Assembly (NCBI GenBank): GCA_001414345.1
Contig: LLCB01000039.1
Span: 124,001 to 188,000, forward strand
Direction: 5' to 3'
Origin: Hymenoscyphus infarciens
Taxonomy: Eukaryota; Ascomycota; Leotiomycetes; Helotiales; Helotiaceae
DNA length: 64,000 bases
In this document: positions 1 through 13,578 of the stretch, piece after piece
How the letters are laid out: each line of letters begins with the position of its first letter
How positions within the stretch are numbered: position 1 is the first letter of the stretch
Notes under the pieces: generated by a model
Told to the model about the DNA's origin: nothing
The model's input: the letters and a program-made list of their open reading frames with translations, nothing else
The model's database searches: none
Made by a program: the position numbers and the translations under genes

Positions 1-2829
1 TAAATAATATATTAGTAGATAGAGTTATAAAAAACTTATCTAGATATGATTTTAAATATCTTAAAGCTTTACTTAATTTCTAAAACGTTTATTTACTTAG
101 TAAAATACTCTTTTAAAAAGTAAAAATATACTAACTTTTAAATTAAAAACACTCTTTTAAAATAGTAAATAATACTCTTTACTATTTTTATATATTATTA
201 TACTTTACTTTATTATTTTACTTATATATTTTTAAAAGGTTTTTTTCTTTTTTATATTATAATTATTTAAAGAGTATTATAAGCTTATTTTAGATTTTAT
301 TTATTTATTTAATTATTATATACTTAATAATTAAGTATTATAAGACTTTTCTAGAAAGTATAGCTAAATATAAATATAAAGTTTTAAAAAAACTAACTAC
401 TATTATATAAATATAAAGTATATTAACTAACTAATAATACTTTTTTTAATACTTAGAAATAGTTTTACTAAGAGTAGTAAATACTATACTTATTTTATTA
501 AAAGTATTACTAAGATTAATACTATTAGACTTATTATTACTATTATTATCCTTAGACTTCTTACTCTTAGAAATATCCTTCTTATACTTATAGCTTTTTA
601 AAGAATACTTAGAATTAGAAAACGACTTCTTAAAAACTAACTTTATAGAAGTAGTTTTCTTTAAAATAGTCTTTCTTAAAATAGACTTTAGAATAGACTT
701 TAGAATAGATTTTTAAGAATAGCTCTTTAAAAGAACCTTTAAAAGCTTTTAAGTAGACTTTTACTACTTAGAAGATAAGATATTATCTTTACTATAAATA
801 GTAGAACTCTTATAAGAAGTACTCTAGCTCTTAGTTTAACTATAAGTATTAACTCTTATAAGTAAAGTACTATTTAAAGTAGAAGCTATAAAAGAAGTAC
901 TTTTAAGAATATAGTTATTACGTTTTAAAATCTTAGGAATATTACTATTTAGTTTATTATTAGAAGTAGAACTCTAAAAGCTATTAGGTTCTTTATAGTA
1001 ATAGGTATAGTTTAGAACTAAGGATAACTAAGAGCTTTTAAAACCCTATTTAAGTCTTATATAAATTATACTATATAACTTCTCTTATTTCTAAATCTAT
1101 AAAATTAGTTAAAGAAATAAAGTAAGAAGTAAAGAACTTACTAAATAAAGCTTTATATAAACTTTATTATTAATATTAGTCTAATATTTCTTAAGATTTT
1201 TAATTAAGATAATTATAAAAGAGAGATAAATACTTAATAGAGTCTTATATAAGTAGCTAATAGTATAGTTAAAATAATATACTACCTTTTCTAACTCTAT
1301 ATTATAATAATAACTAGTTAATTTACTAGTAACTATAAAAGTAATATAGCTCTTATAAAAAGCTTCTTAAAAATTTAAAATATTAAGATAGCCTTTCTTA
1401 ATAAAAGATATAATAAGTAAGCTTTTATTACTAATAGTTAGATACTTAATATTATTACTAGAAAGTTTATTTAAGAGTTTAATATTAGTAGTTAGAAGCT
1501 CTTTATAAAGAATTTTAGGTTTAGTAAGTTTTTTAAAAGCTTAATATTTATTAGAGCTCTTAACTTCTAACTTCTCTAGCTTGTTTTTAAAGATATTAAT
1601 AGTATAAAATCTATTAAGTATATTACTTTAGAGTATAACTAGACTAGAAGAGGAAATATATAAGAGATTTAATATTTAATATTCTTATATAGTTAACTAA
1701 AGTATAGTATTAAGATTAATAAGCTTAAAAGAACTTATAAGTATATAACGCCTAGATTCTAATCTATTAATTATATATTTAACGTCTTTCTTATTATCTT
1801 TATCTTTATAATACTAGAGAATAAGTATAAGCTTAGTAGTTATTAGAGTCTTATTATTTAAAAGATAAGAGATCTAGGAAAGAGGCTATTTTAGTTAATA
1901 TAAGAGTCTAGAAAAGATAAATATAAGCTTCTTACTATAGTTTTTTATTAGATAGTATATACTATAATAGTCTAGTAGTAGTAAGAGAGTTTTAAGAAAG
2001 TTATAAAAAGAAAAGAAAGAGATTAGGTTATTAAATCTATATATATAGTAAATAACGCTTTCCTAATTAGGAAAGGTTATCTAATTAAATAACTAATATA
2101 AGCTTTTAGATTAACTTTAAAAGCTCTCTTTTTAACTTCTTATTCTCTTTTCTTTTTTAGTAAATAAGCTCTAGATTTATAAATATAGATTCTATTTTAA
2201 TCTAGTCTAAGATATTTTATTACTAAGTTTTTAAACTTTAAATTATACTAGTAGAAGTAATTATTAAACGATAATAAGAGTATCTTATTTAGTATCTTAA
2301 ATTTATTTTTTTAGTTAAGACTTATATTATAAAGCTAGATTCTAGCTATAGTTAACTTAGTCTAGAGCTATTATAGTTAGTTAGTAGTAGTTAATATTTT
2401 AATTAAATATATAATTACTTCTTATCTTACTCTCTCTATCTCTTTATTTAGTTTATAAATATAAGTTAGTATAAGTTCTAGGTCTATTCTAATTTCTATA
2501 GCCTATAAAGTATATTCTAATACTCTATATTATAAGATTATTAATTTATTATTATTATATTTTAGTTTATAAATTAAAAGACTATATTATTATTTAATCT
2601 ATCTTTTAAAGTTTTTAAGCTTTTTAAATACTATTTCTTTTCTTTTATTTATTATTATAAATCTAAAAAGCTTCTTACTATACTTCTCTTTTATTAAAAA
2701 GAGCTATTTAGCTTTATTATATCTAGTTAAGAAGTTAAATAGATTTTATAAGTATTACTAGAATAGTTATATACTTTTATTCTTAGAGATATATCTTAAA
2801 ATAATATTTTAAGTATAAGTTATAATATA
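1..2829. repeat. AT-rich RIP-degraded repeat, left flank of nested transposons
   Basis: This stretch is strongly AT-rich and contains no open frame of useful length on either strand. It is continuous with the sequence that resumes at 13628: removing the element at 2830-13622 and one copy of its 5-bp target duplication rejoins the two sides. It is therefore the left part of the older element that served as insertion site. The protein class of this older element cannot be settled here. A faint LINE-endonuclease-like trace is seen on the minus strand in the right part (see 13950-14110). Nothing else can be supported. Confidence 0.55.
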
Positions 2830-2940
2830 TATAACGTATTTTTGAGTTGAAAACGCTCTAAGAAGCTTGAATTTAGAAGGTAAAAACTCTACTATATATA
2901 TAGGGAAAAGAGGTTATATAAGACTCTCTTTTCTATAATA
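2830..2940. repeat. Left LTR of element E
   Basis: This 111-bp copy is matched by the split copy 3681-3752 plus 13584-13622. Both run from an ataacgtatttttxag start to a tctatxata end. The 5-bp target duplication atata lies immediately to the left. Confidence 0.75.
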
Positions 2941-3752
2941 TACCTCTTAGGTCTAGGAAAACGACAGCTTCCTAGGCTTATAAACTCAAACTAGATTATA
3001 AAAGAACCTCTTAACTACATCGCCTTCTATTCCTACTCTAGATTCTATAGAGCTATATAGATTACTTTAAACTCCTAAATAGCAATTCTAGATAATATTT
3101 AAGAGTAAAGTTCTACTCCTAGATCCTATCCGACTTTCTCTCTTATACTCTAATACGTTTTTAGCTCTAGCTTTAGTAAAGATAGCAGGTAGCGTTCATA
3201 GATATAGTAGCTCGTAGTTAGTATTATATACTAGCTTCATAGAGTACTAGGCTTCTAGATCGTCTTAATCGAGCACCTCTTAGAGTTTCTGGTTTGAAAA
3301 GGCACCTCTAAGAGTAGTAGTAGCCAGCTTCGTAGCTAGGCTTTATACGAGCTTGTCGAGAAAGTGAGCTACTAAATTAAGATATATCTACTCGAGTAGT
3401 AAGGCTTTCACTATATTCGAAGTTAAGAGCGTCTCGTAAGAGAGTCTCGTCTACGCTTATTAGAAGAGTCCTTATTCGCGCTTATTAAGAAAGTCTCGTA
3501 TTCGAAGTTAGAAGAGCTCTACTTCGATCGTAGTAAGGCTTTCGAGTACTTATCGAATATAAGTATCAAAGGGTTAGTTACGCTAACCGACAGTAGAGAG
3601 CGTTCTAAATACGTCGTAATACGTTGAATACGTAAGTAGAAGTTATAGATTATACTTTAGATATAAACTAGGCTTATAACTATAACGTATTTTTAGGTTA
3701 AAAACGCTCTAAGAAGCTTAAATTTAGAAGGTAAAAACTCTGCTATATATAC

Positions 3753-3923
3753 TATTAGTATAACTTATAGTTATAAAAGCGATATAGAAAGAGTTATATT
3801 ATCGTTCGTATATACTAAGTAAAGCTAGCTACGATGTCTACTTAAGTAGCTCTTAAGCGAGAAGTACGTATATCTACGTATACTAATCTGAATTGCTATT
3901 TACCTCTTGAATATATACTAATA
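3753..3923 (-). repeat. 3' LTR of Copia element A
   Basis: This 171-bp LTR is in direct orientation with 13408-13578 and related to the copies at 7404-7573 and 9613-9782 (both inverted), 20746-20916 and 26768-26938. It is the 3' LTR if the element is read on the minus strand, which the coding orientation requires. Confidence 0.8.
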
Positions 3924-6900
3924 CTAGCACTTCTTTAAAATAATAGAAGTTACTTAAAACTACTAAAAATTATATATCTAATCTAACTAATTAGAGCTCT
4001 CTATTCTCTATCCTCGACTAATAAGAAGGCTCTATTTCAGTCTCTTATTTCGTTCTACCTACTCTATAAGGTTAATGTCTAGCTTATTAGTATTAATTAA
4101 CTTTTATAGAGTATTATAGTAACTCTTTTTAGTTATAGCATCTATAGGATTACTCTTACTATTAATCTATTTAATCTTATTAATCTCTTTTAATTTATAT
4201 ACTTCTTATAGATATATAATATTAATTATTAGTTGCTTCTTCTTAGTTATATCTAATTTAGCTATATATTTATAAATGGACTTTAAATTAGTATATACTA
4301 TAAGTAGCACTTTAAATCTTAAAATACTTTTAAAAGTCGATTTTATTAAAGCTATAATATTAAATCTAGAGCTTATTATATATAATTCTAATACTAAAAC
4401 ACTATAAGTAACTCTCTTATATTTAGTAGAAAACTAATATAAGATATTAGTATTATTATCTTTGTTTATAAGAGTAATAACGTAACCGATTTATAATAAT
4501 AAGTTCTTATTATTAGTAAATAATCTATTAATAAAAGTATATAACTTTAAAGAAGATTTGTTTAACTTAACGAATTTAAGTCCTCTTATAGTATTATTAA
4601 TTTACTACTAAATTTGTTTATTAAGAAGGGAAATATCGTTATCTTAAGAATTAATAGTTTAGGTAGTATATAATAAGTTAAAAGTAGCCTTAGGTTAAGA
4701 TAATATAGCTAAGTATACTTCTCTAATACGCTATATAATATATTAATCTTTAGTATCTACTATATATAATGTCTCTTTTATATTAGATATCTTAGTTAGA
4801 ACTTCTTATACTAAATTTAAGTATTTTACGTAATCTTAAGTAAGAGATATAGAGCTATCTTAATACTTAGTAATTAGCTCTCTATTAAATTTAATTAGAT
4901 AGTTAATAATAAGTTCTTCTCTTTCTTTAGATATAAAACCAGCCTTATTAATAGTAACCTTCTTTTTATTAGTAAAGGCGTTATTAGTAAGTATAAGAGT
5001 ATTATTAGTTTAAAGGCTTACTATACTAAAAGAGGTATTTAATTTTACTTACTTATTATATTAGTATAACTTAGTATATAAAAGATAAGAGTTAAATATT
5101 AATTATTCTATTATAAGCTTTATAATATAATATTTATAGTACGTTATAAACTAATAGTTATTAGCTTCTAGAATACTATATAATAGCTTAATTACTTTAA
5201 AGAATACATCTTCTTATTAAGAATAACCTTTAGAAGAGTATATAAAGAATTTCTAATTTAAGTTAGTTAAAGATTATATATATACTTATATAATATTCTA
5301 AATAAATACTTATAAACCTAGAAGTATTATAATAAGTATAAGGATTATTCTCTAGCTTACTCTTTGAATTATAGACGCTTAAGTAAGTACTAGTAACTTT
5401 CTAGTATTATTATATACTTAGATTACTAATCTTAACTTTGTAAAAGTAAGTACTATACTCTTAAATTTAATATTATTTATAAAGTGTAATCTAAATATTC
5501 TAGTATTAGAAGATAATTCCTTCTAAGTAATAATCTTAAAAATACTATAATTAGTTAATCTATTAATCTCCTTTTATTATAATTTAATAGATATTATACT
5601 ATTATTAGCTATAAAGACTTTAATATTATAAGGTTTACTTAAATTAGTAAGAAAGGTTTTAATATCTTTAAGAGTAATATAGTTAATATTATTAATAAGA
5701 GTATCTAACTACTAGAATAATACTTTAATATCGTCTAAAAGCCTCGGATACTTTTAAAGCCGTCTATGTCTACGCTTCTAAAGAGGTTCTAGTATAGTTT
5801 CTAGAATATTAGTATTTTAGTAGATTTATAACTATTAAAGTTAGTATTAGAGAGAAGGTGAATATTATTTAACATCTTATCTATCTTATTACTTAAAAGT
5901 TCTCTCTTTTTTATAGAGTTATAGTATTATTTTAGATAGTACTATACTAGAAACTTCCTTAGTTACTAGTACTATTTTAGAAGTTTTAGAAGTTTTAATA
6001 AAGTATAACTTTATAACTATAGATTAAAACTTTATAAGACTACTTAGTAGTACTATAATATAGTTCTTATTCTTAATTCTTTAAAAGATAAAAGGTCCTA
6101 TCTAAGACTTTATATACTCTCTTTATACTAAAACGTCTAAATTTAAAAGTAAGTTCTTAACTTAGTTAATTAGTCTATTTTATATATTAAGAGCTTCTTT
6201 AACTTAATAGAATATAATCTACTTTTATACCTCTTAAATAGCCTTTTTATAGATCTTAGATCTTATAGAAATTAGTTATAAAGATACGTCGGTTATAGTT
6301 ATTTAAGTATATACCTTATATACTAATAGAGTAGAGACTAGTCTATTTAGGCCTACTATATTATTAATTACTTTAAAGGCTATTTAAAGTACTAAACTTT
6401 ATAAGAGATAGAGCTCTTATTTTTATATAATATTATATATCTATTAAATTAGTCTATAATAACGTTCTACTATACTAATTAAATTATATATCTTAACTAG
6501 TATAGTTTTTATTATAGTACTTATTCTAGTAGTAGAGTATACGAAGTCCTTTTTAATAAAGTTTATCCTAGTATTTATAATAATATAATTAAGAGGTCTA
6601 AGATATATATTAATCTAATATCTTTAGAAGACCTCTTATATAGTTATTACTTTTATATTTAGTAAAAAGTTACCTACTTAATATCTTATTACTTCGTCTA
6701 TATAGTATAAGACTACTTACTTATTAAAGAAGAAAGTATTAATTAAAATACTATAATTAAATTTAAAGTTATTATAAAGAATAAACTTAAATTAACTAAG
6801 TAAACTTCTATGTTTTTAATAGTATTTATAAAATTTAGTAAAATATTAAAGAATATCTTAATTAATATAATACCTAGCTCTTTCTAGTATATATTATAAT

Positions 6901-7403
6901 TTTAGTACTAATAAGTAGCTAAATTACTTATAAAGTTATTAAATATTAATATCTATAAGAAGTATTAAGTACTCTTATATAAAGTTATATATAGCTTTAT
7001 CTTAGAGTAGAAAAGAGTATTGAAATCGTTATATAGTAGAGAACTTTTCAATCTCTATTCCTTTCTTATTCTCTTAGATAAGTATATTTTAAAGATTATT
7101 TAGAGTAACTTTTAAGTTATCTATATTATTAATATAAAGGATAAAAAGAGTATTAGATTATACTATATAAAATTAAGCTTTTTTAATTAGTATATTAATT
7201 ATTATTAATCCTAAAAATAGAGTATATCTCTTATTAAACTAGATATTAAATTAACTCTTTATACTTTTATTAATTAAAATGCTTTTAATAAGTCTAATAT
7301 ATATAAGATATTAGTTATATCTTATACTTAACTTTTAAGCTACTCTAGTATTAATTATTATACTAAAAAAGTTCTCTTTTATATATCTTTTAGCTATTAT
7401 TAT

Positions 7404-7573
7404 TGTCGGTATATATTTAAGAAGTAAATAGCGATTCGGATTAGTATACGTGGGTATACGTATACTTGCTTAGAGGCTACTTAAGTAGGCATTATAGCTA
7501 GCTTTACTTAGTATATACGAACGATAATATAACTCTTTTTATATTGCTTTTATAACTATAAGTTATACTAATA
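7404..7573 (+). repeat. 5' LTR of element B
   Basis: This 170-bp repeat begins tgtcggta and ends tactaata. It matches 9613-9782 with transition-type differences only in the positions compared. Confidence 0.8.
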
Positions 7574-9612
7574 CTAATTAGTAGACGTATAGATTAGATA
7601 CTTAGTTACTTTATATATTTCTACTATAGGTATACTTATATAAAAGTAAACTCGATATTACTAGTAGACTCCTCTTCTCGGATCGTAGTTCCTTCTACTA
7701 TAATTTTCAATAAATAGTAAACGCTTCTTAATATAAGAAGCGCTAATTACTACTCCTAACCTCCTACCTCCCTCGAGAGACCTCTTAAACGCCTACTATA
7801 TATAAAATCGTTAGTATCGATACTTTCGATTCGATAAACTATAAACGCTTCTTAAGATATGAAGTACTAATTATAAATACCGACCTCCTTTTATCTACTA
7901 ACCCTCTACTAACCTCTAAGAGACCTTCTACCTCCTTCTAAGAGACCTCCTAACCTTCTACCTCCCTTTGAAGAGACCTCTTAAACGCCTACTATATATA
8001 AAATTATTAGTACTAATACTTTCGATTTAATAAAATATAAACGCTTCTTAAAATAGAAAGCGCCGATTACTATCTCTAACCTTCTACCTCTCTCTAAGAC
8101 AATTTATACTCTCTAAGACACTTATTCACCTGAAACCTAATAACGATATTAGTATCTACTACTTTAAATAATAACATCTTTATAATATAACGGATATACC
8201 GACCTCTACCCTGATTCTAATAATAGAAGAGACGATATATACTACTAAATAAGAGGAGAAGTATACTAAAGAAGAGAATGAAGACCTTCTTCTTTAGAAC
8301 GAGTTTTAAGTAGACTTTAAAGGATAAGACTAAGATAACTTCGCTAAAATCTACTAATCTACTACTACTAAGTTATAATAGACGCTTCGTAGTAGAGGTG
8401 TATAGGTTAGAATAGATAAGTATACTTAGGTACTATATAATACTACTACTAAGATTAACTAAACTAAGTAGTTAGACGAAGAAATGTTAAAAGCTATAAT
8501 AGCTAAGGGAGCTAGTACTAAAGTCTTTAGATCCTGTTATAAATATATAGTAGAATACGTTAAAAGATAATAAAAGCTATAGTAATAATAATATTTAGCC
8601 TCCTTAGATACTACTAGTAATTACTTTAATAATCCCGCTAACCTAGGTCTATTAGTCTTTAGATCCTATTATAAATATATAGAGATATATACTAAAAGAT
8701 AATAAAAACTATAGTAATAATAATAATATTTAGCCTTCTTAGATACTACTAGTAATAACTTCGATAGTCCTACTAACCTTAGTCTATTATATACCGCCTA
8801 AACTTAAGATAACGGAGTTAAGAATAAGGACTATATTATAGTACTACTAGGCGGTTCTATAAAGTTTTAACCTATAGTTATAAAGCTATACTCTTTTAAA
8901 ACTTCTTAAACTTTTAGAACAGCATTAGCAGATAGAGAAGTTTCTAGGATAGCACTGTCGAATAATCTAATACTACAATCTTATGAAAAAGAGGGAGCTT
9001 TAGAAGTATACTAGAGTAGGTAAGATATTAAACGACAGACTCTCTCTCGATATATTAAACGATAGACTCTCTCTCGATGTCGACTTTATTATTCACTCTC
9101 TCTCTAATATTAACTTCAGATTCGTCAGAGTGCTAATATTCTAGAACCTCTTTCAGAACCGCCCTAGAGTTATTTAGAAGTTTATTAAGATACTAATATC
9201 CTAGAACTACTATTAGACCCTCTCTAGCAGCGCGGACGTGGTCGACTCTAAAAGTATCTAAGGCTTTTAAGCGACTTCGAATTCAAAGTGTTATTTTAGA
9301 AGTTAGACACTTTTATTACTCTTAAAGATATTAAAACCTTTATCTCTAGTTTAAGTAATAGTAATAACTTCAACATTCCTACTAAACGTCTAGAGCATAA
9401 TTAGTAATAAGACGATCCTAGTAGAGGCTTACTAATACAAAAGAGTATATACTTTGATCTAGGTTAGAGTAGAATATAAGATAATATAGCTATAAAATAA
9501 AGCTTTCTTATTAGCTAAGGACAAGGAATAGAGAGCTATGATTAGTTAGATTAGATAAGAGATTTTAATAATTTTTAGAGTACTAACTTCTATCGTTTTA
9601 AAGAAGTACTAG

Positions 9613-9782
9613 TGTTAGTATATATTTAAGAGGTAAATAGCGATTCAGATTAGTATATATAAGTACACGTATACTCGCTTAGAGGCTACTTAAGTAGGTA
9701 TCGTAGCTAGCTTTACTTAGTATATATAAACGATAATATAACTCTTTTTATATCGCTTTTATAACTATAAGTTATACTAACA
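9613..9782 (+). repeat. 3' LTR of element B
   Basis: This 170-bp repeat begins tgttagta and ends tactaaca, followed directly by the target duplication attat. Confidence 0.8.
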
Positions 9783-10666
9783 ATTATAAACACCTCTTTT
9801 ATAAATTTATATATAATATTAGAAGTGTTATTTAAGTTATTTAGGTTTTATAAGATATATCTATTAATAGTATATTTTTATACTAAACTTATTAAATTTA
9901 TAGTAAGATATTTAGTATTTAAGTTATTAATAAATCCTATAAAAGTAATATTATAATAGATAACTTTATTATCTAAACTAGTGTCTAATAAGTAACTATC
10001 TTCTTTTAATAAAGTAATAGTATAAAGTATCTTTAATATCTTCTTTTCTTATATACTTTAAGTATATACTATATTAATATTATATACCTTTCTAGTATAC
10101 TTATCTTACTTACTTTTAAAGTATCTAGAATTCTTATTAGTCTATTTAGTAAAGTAATAGTTCTACTCTTTTTAACTATAATCTTAAAATAAATAGTCGT
10201 CTTTTCTATATATATAATATATTCTCTTCTTCTTATATTAATCTATAATACTAAAATTATTTATACTATATTATCTACTTTTATAGAAGTACTTTTTAGT
10301 TATTATAGTTTTATTTATAACTATCTCTAAATAGACTTTTATATAAGATTAGATAAAACTTTATAAAAGAGTAATAGTATTAGAAATTAAAAGGTCTTAG
10401 AATAAGATTAATATTATAATAGTATAATCTAAGACTTTTTTATATACTAAAATTAGCTTATTTAAAAACTAACTATTAGTATAAAAGTTAGTAGAGAGAG
10501 AAAATCTTAGTAAATTAAGTCTTAATAATATATTCTTAAAAGAGCTTAATATTAATACTCTAAATACTTATATTATCTCTTATAAATTAATATTATTCTA
10601 CTTAGATAATTAACCTCGTTTATAAAGTTTATTTTTAAAGTATTATTATATAGATATAAATAAAAC

Positions 10667-11908
10667 TATGACGGTTTCAGACCTGTCACGTGACTCCTCA
10701 CCGCCTAGCAGAATCCTATATATTAGCATCGTTTAGAGCTATCTTCGCTCTTTACCTTTAGTTTTCGCGTTAATAACTACGAATAGACTACTTCTCTACT
10801 CTACTTCTACCTTATTATTATATTAAACTAAAGGTTACTCTTCTTATTAGGCTTCTTAACCTCACTTCTATTCTAGCCTCTTTACCGCCGACTCTATAAA
10901 CCCCTTTAAATAGCTTCCTAGACCTCTCGCTAGCGACTCTCGAATCGATACTAAGCTTAAGACTCTCTTCTAGTATTAGACTCTCTTCTAGTATCTAACC
11001 TCTCTCTAGCTTCGGATCCTCTCCTTCTAGTATCTAACCTCTCTCTAGTATTAGACCCTCTTCTAGCGTCTAACCTCTCTCTAGTATCTTCGGATTCTCT
11101 CTCTCTCTTTAAATAGCTAGTATCTAACTACTCTAATAATAGACTCTAATATCGTACGCTAGATATATAACTTTAGCTCTTTTATCGAAAAGAAATATTA
11201 ATACGCTTATATAATCAACGCTTTAATAAGATAGCTTATCTAGCTCGTTATTAGTTAATCTAAGCCTCCTACTAATAAGAAGCCTCTCTACGCTCTAACG
11301 AGAGTAGTCTTTTAAGTAGACCTTCTTACTTTTAGCTATATTGTTTTTTAATAACTCTTAAAGCCTTCTCCTTCTCCTTCTTCTAATATTACGAAAGCTA
11401 ATATTTCGAAAGCTTTTAAAGCCTATACTTTAGTAATTAACAAAGTCGTAGAAGTATATACTAGTTACTTAGTAGATTATATAGATTAGTATTAGAGAGC
11501 GAATATAGAGAGTTTTAGGTAACTTAGCGTATAGCTAGTATCTTACTACTCTTATAGAGCTAGTATCTTACTACTCTTATAGAGCTAGTATCTTACTACT
11601 CTTATAGAGCTAGTATCTTACTACTCTTATAGAGCTAGTATCTCACGGCTACCTTAGTAGAAGAAAGAGTATAAGCTAGAACTAGCAGATATATAGATAG
11701 ACAAGTACATAGGTACAGAGCTCGAGGGCGAGCTCTACTAAAGAGAGGGAAATGTGACGGTTTCAGACCTATTACGTAACTCCTCACTGCCTAGCAGAAT
11801 CCTATATATTAGCATCGTTTAGAGCTATCTTCGCTCTTTACCTTTAGTTTTCGCGTTAATAACCACGAATAGACTACTTCTCTACTCTACTCCTATCTTA
11901 TTATTATA
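10667..11908 (+). mobile_element. TRIM-like LTR element D nested in Copia A
   Basis: The element is 1,242 bp with 156-bp LTRs at 10667-10822 and 11753-11908. The LTR start is tgtgacgg in the right copy and tatgacgg in the left; the end is attata. Perfect duplications aaaac lie at 10662-10666 and 11909-11913, and copy C carries the uninterrupted site near 25280. A purine-rich stretch (aaagagagggaaa, 11740-11752) just before the right LTR looks like a polypurine tract and sets the plus orientation. The interior of about 930 bp has no convincing reading frame but contains CT-rich near-repeats (about 10965-11110) and a 25-bp tandem array. It is less AT-rich than the elements around it, so it probably arrived later or suffered less RIP. 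Confidence 0.8.
11533..11644 (+). repeat. 25-bp tandem repeat inside element D
   Basis: Four consecutive identical 25-bp units begin agctagtatc at 11533, 11558, 11583 and 11608, followed by a partial fifth. The array lies about 110 bp upstream of the right LTR. Identity between units in an area otherwise damaged by RIP suggests recent slippage or protection by short unit length. Confidence 0.9.
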
Positions 11909-13407
11909 AAAACTTTAAAAGATTAATTAATGTTTTTATTAAAAAGTATAGTATAAAAGTAATTTAAAGTATTACTTTTTAGTATAGTAGAGAAGGTAAG
12001 AGAGTAAATTACTAGTAATACTCTACTTCTCTTATATATATCTTTAAATATTATAACTTTAATTATAAAGTTATCTTCTTTTCTACTATACTTTTGATTA
12101 TTCTTATATACTTTTATAAGAGTGCTTAATATATAAGAGTAGTCTTAACTCTTTTAAGAATTTTATAAAGTTAACTCTAGTTTAAAATATACTATATTTA
12201 TTTATATTAGTAGTCTTTTATTAGAATTATCTTATTACTAATTATATTTTAAATACTTAAAAGTATTATTAAAATCGTTACTACTAGTATCTTTATTAAA
12301 TTAATAGAATATAAAGAAGGAGGTCTAGTCGTCTTTTAGTAGACTTAAAGGTTAGATTAGAGGTTATACTAGATCGCTTAGGTCTTTTCTTTTAGTTAGT
12401 AGGATTAAAGTCGTCGAAGGTATTAGTTGTTATTATTATTATATAGTAGATACTTATAAAGCTTCGTCTCTAGCCTTTGTCTTAGATCGAGTGTTTTAAG
12501 TAATATTTTCAGCTAGAGGTTACTATTATTATTATAGTTGTTATTACTATAGCTTTTATTATCTTTTAGCGTGTTCTACTATATATTTATAACGAGATTT
12601 GAAGACTCTACTACTAGTGTCTCCTTCTAATACTATAGCTTTTAATTCTTCGTCTAACTACTTAGTTTAGTTAACCTTAGTAGTAGTATTATATAGTGCC
12701 TAAGATATAAGTATTTTATACCTATTTGTCTTAACTTATATACCTCTTCTTTAAAGCGTTTATTATAACTTAGTATTCGTAGATTAGTAGATCTTAGCGA
12801 ATTTATCTTAATTCTATTCTTTAAAGTCTACTTAAAATTCGTTTTAAAGAAGAAGGTTTTTATTCTCTCTTTTAGTATACTCTTCTTCTCTTTTAATAGT
12901 AAAAATCGTCTCTTTTATCTATATTAACTTTAGCTTTAGTACTAGCTTTAGAGCTTATTTTAGTACTAAAGTTAAAGCTTCTAAAGTTATTAGAATTAGT
13001 ATTAGTATATCTATTATATTATAGATATTATAGATATTATAGATATTATAGATATTATAAATAAATTTAGATATTATTAAAAGTCCGTTTATACTTTACT
13101 TAGTAGATAAAAGAGAATTCGGGTTTTAGGTAAATAAGTGTTTTAGAGAGTATAAAGTATCTCGAGAGATAATAGAAGGTTAGAGAAGTTATTAGAATAA
13201 CGTTAGAAGGTTAGTATTAGTAATTAGTGCTTCCTATATTAAGAAGCGTTTATAGTATATTATCGTGAATTTAGATAGTAGAAGAAACCACGATCTATAA
13301 AGAGGAGTCTACTAGTAATATTAAGTTTACTTTTGTATAAGTATATCTATAGTAGAAATATACGAAGTAACTAAGTATCTAATCTAATCTATACGTCTAC
13401 TAATTAG

Positions 13408-13578
13408 TATTAGTATAACTTATAGTTATAAAAGCGATATAAAAAGAGTTATTTTATCGTTCGTATATACTAAGTAAAGCTAGCTACGATGCCTACTTAA
13501 GTAGCTCTTAAGCGAGAAGTATATATACCTACGTATACTAATCCGAATCGCTATTTACCTCTTGAATATATACCGACA
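13408..13578 (-). repeat. 5' LTR of Copia element A
   Basis: This 171-bp direct partner of 3753-3923 ends taccgaca. It is followed by target duplication tatat and then by the remaining 39 bp of the right LTR of element E. Confidence 0.8.

Larger units (their letters stand above)
7404..9782 (+). mobile_element. Internally deleted, non-autonomous Copia derivative B nested in A
   Basis: Two 170-bp LTRs (7404-7573 and 9613-9782) start tgt and end in aca or its RIP form ata. The perfect 5-bp duplication attat flanks the element (7399-7403, 9783-9787), and the empty site is seen intact in copy C near 24400. B lies opposite to host element A. The interior starts like the 5' interior of A and C and keeps a gag-like region to about 8880. 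It then jumps to a segment (about 8890-9310) matching the inverse of about 22700-23000 in copy C, and ends with the Copia 3' interior. Most of pol is missing, so it is 2.4 kb instead of about 6.2 kb. All LTR differences noticed are transitions. Confidence 0.8.
3753..13578 (-). mobile_element. Ty1/Copia retrotransposon A, RIP-degraded, with two nested insertions
   Basis: LTRs of 171 bp lie at 3753-3923 and 13408-13578. Target duplications read tatac (3748-3752) and tatat (13579-13583), differing by one C-to-T change. Removing nested elements B and D, each with one copy of its duplication, leaves about 6.2 kb, the same size as copy C at 20746-26938. Coding is on the minus strand. Near the left LTR the minus-strand translation resembles the C-terminus of fungal Copia polyproteins, with an Arg/Glu-rich segment, a Trp-Ile-type strand, an N-S-x-D-A-x-T-K-like motif (some residues mutated) and a final W-V-E-R-like end, interrupted by TAA/TAG stops. 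The gag-like part lies near 12300-13400. The element is dead: stops and A/T substitutions occur throughout. Confidence 0.8.

Noticed and set aside
11533..11644. The 25-bp array as a CRISPR array
   Set aside because: The units are directly adjacent without spacers, lie inside an LTR element and the DNA is fungal.
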